The notes under the pieces were generated by a model, which saw nothing but the letters and a program-made list of their open reading frames with translations, was not told where the DNA came from and made no database searches. Positions 44,008 to 52,320 of a stretch of 64,000 bases of DNA are shown here, piece by piece (the stretch's first letter is position 1; every line of letters begins with the position of its first letter). The position numbers were made by a program, and so were the translations under genes. The DNA lies in contig NZ_JQML01000001.1 of the NCBI RefSeq assembly GCF_000744705.1, forward strand, positions 1,922,001 through 1,986,000. The letters run 5' to 3'. The stretch is from Streptacidiphilus albus JL83. GTDB taxonomy: Bacteria; Actinomycetota; Actinomycetes; Streptomycetales; Streptomycetaceae.

Positions 44008-45306
44008 ATGAGCACCGAACTGCACCCCGTCCCCACCGCGTCGGAGTCAGGGCGGGCGACGGCGCTGCTGCGCTTCGCCACCGCCGGGTCCGTCGACGAC
44101 GGCAAGTCCACCCTGGTCGGACGGCTGCTCCACGACTCCAAGTCGGTCCTGGCCGACCAGTTGGAGGCGGTCGCCCACGCCTCCCGCAACCGCGGCCAGG
44201 ACGTCCCCGACCTGGCGCTGCTCACCGACGGCCTGCGGGCCGAGCGCGAGCAGGGCATCACCATCGACGTCGCCTACCGCTACTTCGCCACGCCCCGGCG
44301 CCGGTTCATCCTCGCCGACACCCCCGGGCACGTGCAGTACACCCGCAACATGGTCACCGGCGCCTCCACCGCCGAGCTGGCCGTGGTGCTGGTCGACGCC
44401 CGCAACGGCGTGGTCGAGCAGACCCGCCGGCACGCCGCCGTCGCCGCGCTGCTGCGGGTCCCGCACGTGGTGCTGGCGGTCAACAAGATGGACCTGGTCG
44501 ACTACGCCGAGCCGGTCTTCGCGGCCATCGCCGCCGAGTTCACCGCCTACGCGGCCTCGCTGGGCGTCCACGACATCGTCGCGATCCCGATCTCGGCGCT
44601 GGCCGGGGACAACGTGGTCGAGCCCTCCGCCCACATGGACTGGTACGGCGGCCCGACCATGCTGGAGCACCTGGAGACCGTCCCGGTCGGCGGCGACCCG
44701 TCCGCCGAGCCGGCCCGGTTCCCGGTCCAGTACGTGATCCGGCCGCAGAGCGGCGAGCACCGGGACTACCGCGGCTACGCCGGACAGCTGGCCTCCGGCG
44801 TGCTCCGGACCGGCGACCCGGTCACCGTCCTGCCCTCCGGGCTGACCAGCACCGTCGCCGGGATCGACGTCCTGGGCCGGGAGACCGCCATCGCCTGGGC
44901 GCCGCAGTCGGTCACCGTCCGCCTCAGCGACGACATCGACGTCTCCCGCGGCGACCTGATCGCGGCCGGCCCGGCGGCCGAGCCGACCCAGGACGTCACC
45001 GCGACCGTCTCCCACCTCAACGAGCGCCCGCTGCGGGTCGGCGACCGGGTGCTGCTCAAGCACACCACCCGTACCGTGCGGGCGATCGTCAAGGACATCC
45101 CCTACCTGATCGACATCGACACCCTGGCGCACGTCGAGGCACCCGGAAGCCTCCAGGTCAACGACATCGGCCGGGTGGTGCTGCGCACCGCCGAGCCGCT
45201 CGCGCTGGACCCGTACGCGACCAACCGCCGCACCGGATCGTTCCTGCTGATCGATCCGGCCGACGGCACCACTCTGACCGCCGGCATGGCCGGCGAGTCC
45301 TTCTGA
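44008..45306 (+). CDS. cysN: Sulfate adenylyltransferase large subunit (GTPase)
   Basis: A 432-residue GTPase that drives APS synthesis by CysD. The G-motifs are AGSVDDGKSTLVGRLL (G1), ADTPGHVQYTRNM (G3) and VNKMDLVDY (G4). Two beta-barrel domains follow, as in EF-Tu. No CysC fusion is present. It starts four bases after cysD and closes the core assimilation genes before a 240 bp leader region. Confidence 0.95.
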   Translation: MSTELHPVPTASESGRATALLRFATAGSVDDGKSTLVGRLLHDSKSVLADQLEAVAHASRNRGQDVPDLALLTDGLRAEREQGITIDVAYRYFATPRRRFILADTPGHVQYTRNMVTGASTAELAVVLVDARNGVVEQTRRHAAVAALLRVPHVVLAVNKMDLVDYAEPVFAAIAAEFTAYAASLGVHDIVAIPISALAGDNVVEPSAHMDWYGGPTMLEHLETVPVGGDPSAEPARFPVQYVIRPQSGEHRDYRGYAGQLASGVLRTGDPVTVLPSGLTSTVAGIDVLGRETAIAWAPQSVTVRLSDDIDVSRGDLIAAGPAAEPTQDVTATVSHLNERPLRVGDRVLLKHTTRTVRAIVKDIPYLIDIDTLAHVEAPGSLQVNDIGRVVLRTAEPLALDPYATNRRTGSFLLIDPADGTTLTAGMAGESF

Positions 45307-45328
45307 GCGCCGGCAGCGGGCCGGACTC

Positions 45329-45451
45329 ATGACGAAGGGATCCACCACGATGAGCGGCGAGGCATTCTCCCGCATGGCGAAGGAAGGCGGGCGCGTCGGC
45401 AGCGGCGCGCTCGGCGCGGGCCGGGGCGGCGTCGCCCGATGTGGGTGCTGA
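45329..45451 (+). CDS. uORF ending in Cys codons before ssuA
   Basis: A 40-residue reading frame (starting TKGSTTMSGEAFSRMAKEGG) ends RCGC before its TGA. The stop codon forms the first bases of a strong hairpin at 45449-45472. This arrangement, with Cys codons abutting a hairpin in front of a sulfur transporter, suggests ribosome-mediated attenuation. A second ATG (45462) opens a 24-codon frame with one Cys. No ribosome site was demonstrated for either. Confidence 0.4.
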   Translation: MTKGSTTMSGEAFSRMAKEGGRVGSGALGAGRGGVARCGC

Positions 45452-45472
45452 CGGGCTTCTGAATGCCCGTCA
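45449..45472 (+). promoter_or_regulatory. Attenuator-like hairpin
   Basis: TGACGGGC and GCCCGTCA pair perfectly (8 bp, 8-base loop). The 5' arm carries the uORF stop codon. It lies 77 bp upstream of ssuA and can act as a terminator or leader structure. Confidence 0.55.
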
Positions 45473-45548
45473 CCGTGCCGCACCTGGGCCCGGCTTGCCG
45501 CACTGCCGTCCGCGCACCACTTCACCTGTCATCGTGAGGACTCCACCC

Positions 45549-46697
45549 ATGACCGTCTCCGCTGCCACCTCCCGTTCGCGCGTCCGCACCAGACGGACCG
45601 TCGTCACCGCCGCCACCGCGCTCGCCGCCGCCGTGCTGCTCAGCGCCTGCGGCGGATACGGCTCCAAGGCCTCTACGAACAGCGCCGCCACTCCCGCTGC
45701 GGGGAGCTCCAGCAGCAGCGGTGCGGCGGCACTGTCCGCGAGCACGGTGCGGATCGGCTACTACGCCAACCTGACCCACGCGACCCCGCTGATCGGCATA
45801 GAGAACGGGCAGTTCGCCAAGGACCTGGGCTCGACCACCATCAAGACCCAGATCTTCAACGCCGGCCCGGCCGAGATCGAGGCGCTGAACGCCGGCGCCA
45901 TCGACATCGCCTGGATCGGCCCCTCGGCCGCGATCACCGGCTACACCCAGTCGCACGGCGCCTCGCTGAAGATCATCTCCGGGGCCACCACCGGCGGCGC
46001 GGAGCTGGTGGTCAACCCGGCGAAGATCAAGAGTATCGCGGACCTCAAGGGCAAGAAGATCGCCACCCCGCAGCTGGGCAACACCCAGGACGTGGCGCTG
46101 CTCAACTACCTGGACACCCACGGCTTCAAGGAGAACGCCGAGACCGGCGCGGGCGACGTCTCGGTCATCCGGACGGACAACTCGATCACCCCGACCGCCT
46201 ACTCCACCGGCCAGATCGACGGCGCCTGGGTGCCCGAGCCGACCGCCTCGAAGCTGGTGGCCGAGGGCGCGAAGATCCTCATCGACGAGCGCTCGCTCTG
46301 GCCGAACGGCCAGTTCGCGACCACCAACGTGATCGTCTCCCAGTCCTTCCTCAAGGCCCACCCGGACGTGGTCAAGGCCGTCCTCCAGGCCTCGGTCGAC
46401 ACCAACGCCTGGATCCTGGCCAACCCGGCCCAGGCCAAGACCGACGCCAACGCCGCGCTGAAGCAGCTCAGCGGCAAGGCCCTGCCGACCAAGGTCCTCG
46501 ACAACGCCTGGGCCGAGCTGGCGGTCACCAACGACCCGCTGGCGTCCACCCTGCAGACCGAGGCCCAGCACGCGGTCACCGCCGGCTTCCTCAAGCAGCC
46601 CGACCTGAGCGGGATCTACGACCTGTCGATCCTCAACCAGATCCTGGCCGCCGGCGGCCAGACCGCCGTCTCCGCCGACGGGCTCGGCCAGCAGTAG
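45549..46697 (+). CDS. ABC transporter substrate-binding lipoprotein, SsuA-like
   Basis: A 382-residue lipoprotein. Lipobox LLSAC places Cys34 at the mature start. The fold is a type 2 periplasmic-binding protein: VRIGYYANLTHATPLIGIENG, then GAIDIAWIGPSAAITGY and GQIDGAWVPEPTASKLV. Such proteins bind sulfonates or nitrate/taurine-type anions; with sulfur genes on both sides, aliphatic sulfonate is likeliest. The start ATG at 45549 sits in CTCCACCCATG. It is followed by the ATPase and permease. Confidence 0.9.
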   Translation: MTVSAATSRSRVRTRRTVVTAATALAAAVLLSACGGYGSKASTNSAATPAAGSSSSSGAAALSASTVRIGYYANLTHATPLIGIENGQFAKDLGSTTIKTQIFNAGPAEIEALNAGAIDIAWIGPSAAITGYTQSHGASLKIISGATTGGAELVVNPAKIKSIADLKGKKIATPQLGNTQDVALLNYLDTHGFKENAETGAGDVSVIRTDNSITPTAYSTGQIDGAWVPEPTASKLVAEGAKILIDERSLWPNGQFATTNVIVSQSFLKAHPDVVKAVLQASVDTNAWILANPAQAKTDANAALKQLSGKALPTKVLDNAWAELAVTNDPLASTLQTEAQHAVTAGFLKQPDLSGIYDLSILNQILAAGGQTAVSADGLGQQ

Positions 46698-46805
46698 CAG
46701 GCCCCCGCCCGCCCACCCACTCCGGAGTCCGTCCCGGTCCTCGTCGATGCCCAATCACCAGGGACCGGGACGGGCCCCGGCTCAACCCGCCAAGGAGGTG
46801 TCCGG

Positions 46806-47624
46806 ATGGCTCCGGCAGCAACACGACAACCGGCCGAGGACACGCTCGGCACGCCCGCAGAGTCAGCCGCGCCGGCAACGGCAGCGGTCACCCTCGACCA
46901 CGTCTCCAAGTCCTTCGGCCGGGCCGACCGCGCCAACCCGGTCCTGGACGACATCAGCCTGACCGTCGCCCCCGGCGAGTTCGTCTGCCTGCTGGGCGCC
47001 TCCGGCTGCGGCAAGTCCACCCTGCTCAACCTGGTCGCCGGGCTCGACCGGCCCAGCAGCGGCACCATCACCGTCCCCGGCGGCCGGGCCGCGCTGATGT
47101 TCCAGGAGCACGCGCTCTTCCCCTGGCTCACCGCCGGGCAGAACATCGAGCTGGCGCTCAGGCTGCGCGGCCTGCCGCGCGCCGAACGCCGCACCGAGGC
47201 CGAACGGCTGCTGGCGCTGGTCCGGCTGGAGGGCGCGCACCGCAAGCGGGTGCACGAGCTCTCCGGCGGCATGCGCCAGCGCGTCGCCCTGGCCCGCGCC
47301 CTGGCCCAGGACGCCGACGTCCTGCTGATGGACGAGCCCTTCGCCGCCCTGGACGCCATCACCCGCGACGTCCTCCACGAGGAGCTCACCCGCATCTGGG
47401 CCGAGACCAACCTCTCCGTCGTCTTCGTCACCCACAACGTCCGCGAGGCCGTCCGGCTCGCCCAGCGCGTGGTGCTGCTGTCCTCCCGTCCCGGGCGGAT
47501 CGCCCGCGAGTGGCGGATCGACCTGCCGCAGCCGCGCCGGATCGAGTCCCCCGGCGTCGCGGACCTGTCCGTCGAGATCACCGACCAGCTCCGTGGGGAG
47601 ATCCGCCGCCATGTCCAGCACTGA
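46806..47624 (+). CDS. ABC transporter ATP-binding protein, SsuB-like
   Basis: A 272-residue ATPase. Walker A is LLGASGCGKSTLLNL, the Q-loop ALMFQEHALFPWL, the signature LSGGMRQRVALARAL, Walker B VLLMDEPFAALD and the switch His VVFVTHNVREA. It energises import by the neighbouring SsuA/SsuC-like pair. The first 28 residues are Ala/Pro/Thr-rich. AAGGAGG lies before the ATG. It overlaps the permease gene by 14 bp. Confidence 0.93.
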   Translation: MAPAATRQPAEDTLGTPAESAAPATAAVTLDHVSKSFGRADRANPVLDDISLTVAPGEFVCLLGASGCGKSTLLNLVAGLDRPSSGTITVPGGRAALMFQEHALFPWLTAGQNIELALRLRGLPRAERRTEAERLLALVRLEGAHRKRVHELSGGMRQRVALARALAQDADVLLMDEPFAALDAITRDVLHEELTRIWAETNLSVVFVTHNVREAVRLAQRVVLLSSRPGRIAREWRIDLPQPRRIESPGVADLSVEITDQLRGEIRRHVQH

Positions 47625-48561
47625 GACCGCCCCCACCGACGCCGTGACCGGGACCGAGGCCGTGACCGGGACCGACGCCGCAGCCGAGGCCGCCGACAGC
47701 ACCGCCGAGGCCGCCGCACTCGGCGCGGGCCTCGACGCGCTGGAGACCCACGACGTCGAACGCACCTCCCTCGGCCGGGTGCTGCTGACCAAGGTCGTCC
47801 CGCCGCTGGTCGCCATCCTCATCGTGCTCGCGCTCTGGCAGGCGGCCTGGGCCGCCCACCTCAAGCCCGACTACCTGCTGCCCAGCCCGCTGGAGGTGTG
47901 GGACAGCCTGTACGACCAGTGGCTGCAGGGGACCATCCTCAGCACCATCTGGACCTCGCTCTCCCGGGGCATCCTCGGCTTCCTCGCCTCCGTGGCCATC
48001 GGCACCCCGATCGGGCTGCTGGTCGCCAGGAACAAGGTGGTCAGGGCCGCCGTCGGACCGATCCTCTCCGGCCTCCAGTCGATCCCCTCGGTGGCCTGGG
48101 TCCCCGCCGCGGTGATCTGGTTCGGCCTCAGCAACGCCACCATCTACGCGGTGGTGCTGCTCGGCGCGGTCCCCTCCATCGCCAACGGCCTGGTGGCCGG
48201 CATCGACCAGGTCCAGCCGCTCTACCTGCGCGCCGGACGGACCCTGGGCGCGACCGGGCTGCGCGGCATCTGGTTCGTGCTGCTGCCGGCCGCGCTGCCC
48301 GGCTACGTCGCCGGGCTCAAGCAGGGCTGGGCCTTCGCCTGGCGCTCGCTGATGGCGGCCGAGCTGATCGCCAGCTCCCCCGCCCTCGGCCTCGGCCTCG
48401 GCCAGGCGCTGGAGAACGCCCGCGAGATGCAGGACATGCCGACCGTGCTGGCGACGATCATCCTGATCCTGCTGGTCGGCGTCGGCATCGACCTGCTCTG
48501 CTTCGCCCCGGTCGAGCGCCGGGTGCTGCGCTCGCGCGGCCTGCTGGTGACCCGCCGATGA
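47611..48561 (+). CDS. ABC transporter permease, SsuC-like
   Basis: A 316-residue membrane component with six helices. The coupling motif AWAFAWRSLMAAELIASSPALGLGLG (EAA loop) is visible, and ILSGLQSIPSVAWVPAAVIWFGLS is typical of sulfonate/nitrate permeases. The N-terminal 45 residues are Thr/Ala-rich and acidic. It overlaps the previous gene by 14 bp and the next by four (ATGA), so all are coupled. Confidence 0.92.
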   Translation: MSSTETAPTDAVTGTEAVTGTDAAAEAADSTAEAAALGAGLDALETHDVERTSLGRVLLTKVVPPLVAILIVLALWQAAWAAHLKPDYLLPSPLEVWDSLYDQWLQGTILSTIWTSLSRGILGFLASVAIGTPIGLLVARNKVVRAAVGPILSGLQSIPSVAWVPAAVIWFGLSNATIYAVVLLGAVPSIANGLVAGIDQVQPLYLRAGRTLGATGLRGIWFVLLPAALPGYVAGLKQGWAFAWRSLMAAELIASSPALGLGLGQALENAREMQDMPTVLATIILILLVGVGIDLLCFAPVERRVLRSRGLLVTRR

Positions 48562-49316
48562 GCACGGCAGCGGGCAGCACCCTGCTGCTGGTCGCCCACG
48601 GCAGCCGCGACCCCCGCCACGCGGCGGTCGCGGCCGAACTCGCCGAGCGGGTGCGCGCCCTGCGCCCCGGCCTGCCGGTGGCCGTCGGCTACCTGGACCA
48701 CTGCGCGCCCCGGGTCGAGCAGCAGCTGGACCGGCTGGAGGGCGAGGTGGTCGCGCTGCCGCTGCTGCTCAACCGCGCCTTCCACGCCAAGCACGACATC
48801 CCCGGGGTGCTGGCCGCCGCGAGCGGCCGCAACCCCCGGGTGACCGTCCGTCAGGGGGCGGTCCTGGGACCGTCCCCGCTGCTGCTGGACGCCCTCACCC
48901 GGCGGCTGGCCGAGGCGGGCGTCCGCCCCGACCGGCGGACCGGCGTCGTCCTGGCCGCCGCCGGCTCCTCCGACGAGGCGGCCAACGCGGTCACCCGCGG
49001 GGTCGCCGCCGACTGGCAGCGCTCCCACGGCTGGGCCGCGGTCGAGGTCGCCCACGCCTCCGCCGCCCCGCCCCGGGTCGCCGACGCGGTGGCCGCGCTC
49101 CGTGCCCGGGGCGCCCGCCGCATCGCCGTCGCCCCCTACCTGCTGGCCCCCGGCCTGCTCCCGGACCGCATCGCCGCCGAGGCCGCCGCGGCCGGCGCCG
49201 ACGCCCTGGCCGACCCGCTGGGCGCCGCCCCGGAGCTCGCCCGGCTGCTCCTGCTCCGCCACGACCAGTCGCTCCGCAGCAGGGCCGGCAGCGCGGGCCT
49301 GGCCCTCAGCGCGTGA
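48558..49316 (+). CDS. Sirohydrochlorin chelatase
   Basis: A 252-residue CbiX/SirB-like enzyme that inserts iron (siroheme) or cobalt into sirohydrochlorin. LLLVAHGSRDPRHAAV and the later LPLLLNRAFHAKHDIP carry the conserved His residues. The second half repeats the fold (GVVLAAAGSSDEAANA). As the last gene of the sulfur locus, it very probably supplies siroheme for the sulfite reductase. It overlaps the permease stop by ATGA. Confidence 0.92.
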   Translation: MSTAAGSTLLLVAHGSRDPRHAAVAAELAERVRALRPGLPVAVGYLDHCAPRVEQQLDRLEGEVVALPLLLNRAFHAKHDIPGVLAAASGRNPRVTVRQGAVLGPSPLLLDALTRRLAEAGVRPDRRTGVVLAAAGSSDEAANAVTRGVAADWQRSHGWAAVEVAHASAAPPRVADAVAALRARGARRIAVAPYLLAPGLLPDRIAAEAAAAGADALADPLGAAPELARLLLLRHDQSLRSRAGSAGLALSA

Positions 49317-49325
49317 CCGGCCGGG

Positions 49326-50045
49326 TCAGCCGCCGTGCAGCCAGATGCGCAGCGGGCCGATCGCGCTGAAACCGCTGTCGAGGGCGGCGGCCAGCGCGCC
49401 ACCGTGCTCGTAGCCGACGACCGGCAGGCCGGGGAAGTGCCCGGCGGCAGCGCGCAGCACGCAGGAGCGGACCTCGGCCTCGTCGGCGTCGTCGGTGGCG
49501 AAGAGGTTGGAGAGCCCGACCAGACCCGCGCCGCTGTTCAGCACGGCGCCCCCGACGAGGGCCTCCCCCTGGTGCACCGCCAGCACCAGCACGGTCGCGT
49601 CGGCCAGCAGCGCCGGCCGGAAGACGTCCGGGGCCTCGCCCTCCCCGTGCCAGGCGGCCTGCCAGGCCTCCAGTGTCCCGGCCGAGCGCACCGGCTCGGC
49701 GCGCAGCCGCGGCGTCGCCGGAACCGGGACGCCCGCCGGGCGGTGGATCCACTGGGCGCTGAACAGCTCGGTGAAGCCGTCGGGGGTCAGTTCGAGCGCG
49801 GCGAAGCTGTCCTTGACCGAGCAGCCCGGTGACGCCGTGTCGATTCGCGGCAGGAAGTCGGCCGGCACCGCACCGGGGTGCAGCGTGACCGCGTCCGGGT
49901 AGTACGGCGGCGTCCGGTCGGAACTGGTCCAGACCGCCTCGCCGAAGGCTCCCGGGAGGCCGTGGGACCGGGAGACCGCGGCGCACCAGTCGGCGTTGTT
50001 CCGGGCCGCGGCGAGAACGAGGGTGTGCGTGGAGGGTGAGGTCAC
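49326..50045 (-). CDS. GNAT-like protein beside the HExxH gene
   Basis: A 239-residue protein. The N-terminal half (HTLVLAAARNNADWCAAVSRSHGLPG) and the C-terminal GNAT-like segment (ATVLVLAVHQGEALVGGAVLN, then AAAGHFPGLPVVGYEHGGALAAAL) match the actinobacterial GNAT-like proteins whose second half covers the acetyl-CoA fold. It starts at a GTG three bases after the stop of the HExxH gene, so it is in the same transcript and probably part of the same peptide system. Its own activity is unknown. Confidence 0.72.
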   Translation of the reverse strand: MTSPSTHTLVLAAARNNADWCAAVSRSHGLPGAFGEAVWTSSDRTPPYYPDAVTLHPGAVPADFLPRIDTASPGCSVKDSFAALELTPDGFTELFSAQWIHRPAGVPVPATPRLRAEPVRSAGTLEAWQAAWHGEGEAPDVFRPALLADATVLVLAVHQGEALVGGAVLNSGAGLVGLSNLFATDDADEAEVRSCVLRAAAGHFPGLPVVGYEHGGALAAALDSGFSAIGPLRIWLHGG

Positions 50046-50048
50046 GTG

Positions 50049-51275
50049 CTACATGGTCACCTCGATCACCGCCGGACGCACCTGCTTTTGCGGCCGCCCC
50101 CGGGCCGGCGGCCGCGCGGCCGCCTCCGGGCCGGCCGACCGGTCCAGGGCGTGGAGCACATCACCGGTGAACTCCCGTCCGATCGGCGTCAGTTCGTCGC
50201 CGGCGAGGAGCGTGCGGGCGGCCTCGGCGGCGTGGGTGCGCCAACGGAGCGACTCCCGGGCGGACTCCGTGTCCCCGGGCTCGGCCAGGTGCTCCTGGTG
50301 CTGGAAGTCCGCGACGCCCAGGTGCGCGTAGAGGCCCTGGAGCAGCGCCCCGGCCGGGCGCGGGTCCGGGCGCCAGGGGGCGTGGAAGCGCGCCCCCGAG
50401 TCGGGCCGGTGGAGCGGCACCAGGTCCATCAGCGCCCCCAGTTGGACGTGGAGGAACTCGTGGACCAGGGTCAGCGCCAACTGCACCGGCCCCGCCGGCC
50501 GGGAGGCCGCGACGGCTCCGTAGGCGCGGCGCGCGGCGGCGCTGACCGGGCTGCCGTCGGCCGCCGGGCGCAGCGGCACCAGTGTGGTGACGGCGGCGCC
50601 GACCGCCTCGGCGTGCCAGGGGTGGCGGTGCACCAGGACCTCCCAGGCGCCGTCCAGGGCGGCGGTCCAGGCGCCGAGGTCGGCCGCGCCGAGCGGGCCG
50701 GTGGGGGCGTACCCGAAGATGTCCCGGTAGGGCCCGCGGTCCTGGAGGGTGAGCCGCCAGCGGCGGCCCCGCGACTCGAAGGCCAGCTCGTGGCCGCCGA
50801 CGGCCTCCGTCGAACCCGGCGGCGGCTCGGGCGGCAGCAGGTCCGGCGGCAGCTCGGCGAAGTCCGCCAGCCCGGTCAGCCGGCCCGGCCGCCCGGAGCC
50901 GAGCTCCTGCAGGCACTGGGTGGCCCAGACGTCGAACTGGGGGCGCAGCAGCAGCCGTTCCCAACGCGAGGGGTCGTTCCGCTGCCAGCCGGAGGCCTCC
51001 CGGTAGACCCGGTCGAACCAGTCGCGGCGGTCGGACCCCACGGCTCCGGCCGCTGCCGGTGCGGTGCCGGCGACGCGGCCGTGCAGGGCCACCAGCAGCA
51101 GACAGCGCTTGCTCAGCTGGCCGGACCGCAGCAGTTCGACCCCGGCCGCGCCGCCGCGTCCCCCGGCGATCGCCCGGAAGAGCTCACACGGCGATCTCCT
51201 CGAACAGCCGGATCCCGGCCTCCCGGCGCGGTGCGCCGTACCAGGACCTGCGATGTTGGCCTGATTGCCGTGCAC
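50049..51275 (-). CDS. HExxH peptide-modification protein (FxsB C-domain-like)
   Basis: About 408 residues. The motif ALTLVHEFLHVQLGALMDL, with a late His-rich YAHLGVADFQHQEHL, matches the HExxH domain normally fused to the radical SAM enzyme FxsB. The N-terminus of that domain (ELFRAIAGGRGGAAGVELLR, then LSKRCLLLVAL) is also present. The rSAM half is absent. The start is uncertain: the only in-frame candidates are GTG 51275 and GTG 51329, neither with a good ribosome site. Its upstream neighbour is the FxSxx precursor. Related aKG-HExxH enzymes hydroxylate peptides. Confidence 0.72.
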   Translation of the reverse strand: MHGNQANIAGPGTAHRAGRPGSGCSRRSPCELFRAIAGGRGGAAGVELLRSGQLSKRCLLLVALHGRVAGTAPAAAGAVGSDRRDWFDRVYREASGWQRNDPSRWERLLLRPQFDVWATQCLQELGSGRPGRLTGLADFAELPPDLLPPEPPPGSTEAVGGHELAFESRGRRWRLTLQDRGPYRDIFGYAPTGPLGAADLGAWTAALDGAWEVLVHRHPWHAEAVGAAVTTLVPLRPAADGSPVSAAARRAYGAVAASRPAGPVQLALTLVHEFLHVQLGALMDLVPLHRPDSGARFHAPWRPDPRPAGALLQGLYAHLGVADFQHQEHLAEPGDTESARESLRWRTHAAEAARTLLAGDELTPIGREFTGDVLHALDRSAGPEAAARPPARGRPQKQVRPAVIEVTM

Positions 51276-51294
51276 ATGTCTGACTGACGATACC

Positions 51295-51468
51295 TCAAAG
51301 TGCGGACTGGAATGCCGAAACCGGCTCACAGGAAGGAGTGAGCGCCTCGTCGACCACGCGGCGCAGCAGGTGTGCCAGCACCGAATCGGGCAGGTCGGCG
51401 AGATCGTCGAGCAGCACCTGACGGGTGTCCAAGAGATCGGTCGCGATCACCTGGTCGCCAGCGTTCAT
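51295..51468 (-). CDS. FxSxx-type RiPP precursor peptide
   Basis: A 57-residue peptide with the FxSxx-COOH end FQSAL. The leader holds TDLLDTRQVLLDDLADLPDS and VLAHLLRRVVDEA, as in other FxsA precursors, in which the radical SAM enzyme FxsB crosslinks the C-terminal aromatic and Ser side. ATG 51468 is preferred; GTG 51480 is possible. The downstream HExxH protein fits this family, but no rSAM gene is in the window. Confidence 0.78.
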   Translation of the reverse strand: MNAGDQVIATDLLDTRQVLLDDLADLPDSVLAHLLRRVVDEALTPSCEPVSAFQSAL

Positions 51469-51739
51469 CCTGTGCCCCACCGTTCACCCTGCTCCCGTCG
51501 GCCACCGCAGGCGAGGCGCGCTGACGTGGCGCGGGGAGGGTTTGGTCAGGGACACCCGACCCGCGCGCAGCAGCATACCGGCGGCACCAGGACGCCACCG
51601 GCGGAATCGTCGGGCGGGCTCGACGGCGGCCCGTCGCGTCCCCCGGTCGGCCTAACCGGAAGCGCGGCCGCCCGGGAGGGGGGCTATACCGGGAAGGCAA
51701 GTCCTTCCTACGAGGTTCCGACGACGACTGGAGCCCGCG

Positions 51740-52216
51740 ATGATCGACAGTACCCACTCCCACCTGCCCGCCTCCGGAACCCTGGCCCGGCGCCCCGCCA
51801 TGTCGCCGGGCACCCTCGCGGTACGCGCCCTGACCGCCTGCGCCAGCGCCATCGCGGCCGGGTTCGTCATCACCTACCTGGTCCGCAGCATGCTGAACCT
51901 GGACGCCTTCCAGGACGGCGCGCAGACCGGAGGCGGCGGCTTCCCCAACTCCGGCGCACTGACCGTCGGCGTCATCACCGCCACCCTGATCGCGGTGGCG
52001 CTGCTGGCACTGCTGGAACGGTCCGTCCCCCGCCCGCTGCCGGTCTTCGCGGCGATCATGACGCTGGGCTACGTCGTCTTCTTCGCGGTCACCGCCGCCG
52101 GCAGTCTCACCGGCTCGCAGATGGCCGGACAGATGCTGGTGTGCCTGCCACTCGCGGCCGTCATCGGCCTGCTCGCGATCTGGGCCGTCGGCAGCATCTC
52201 GGAGCTGGAGGTGTAG
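51740..52216 (+). CDS. DUF6069 membrane protein
   Basis: A 158-residue protein with four predicted helices (about residues 30-52, 76-92, 102-122 and 128-150). The segment LTACASAIAAGFVITYLVRSML and the final IGLLAIWAVGSISELEV fit DUF6069 proteins of Streptomyces. Function unknown. The 259 bp between it and the FxSxx gene shows no other gene. ATG 51740 stands in GGAGCCCGCGATG. Confidence 0.75.
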   Translation: MIDSTHSHLPASGTLARRPAMSPGTLAVRALTACASAIAAGFVITYLVRSMLNLDAFQDGAQTGGGGFPNSGALTVGVITATLIAVALLALLERSVPRPLPVFAAIMTLGYVVFFAVTAAGSLTGSQMAGQMLVCLPLAAVIGLLAIWAVGSISELEV

Positions 52217-52320
52217 CCGCTCCGGCCGGGGCCCGTGCGGCGCAGCAGCGCCGCGCGGGCCCCGGCCGCTGTGGGCGCGACTACCATGGACTTCATGGCA
52301 GAGCGCCCGGCGGACCTCCG

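Noticed and set aside
51113-51298. A 61-residue minus-strand ORF (CTAIRPTSQVLVRR start)
   Set aside because: It overlaps the HExxH coding frame and lacks conserved character.
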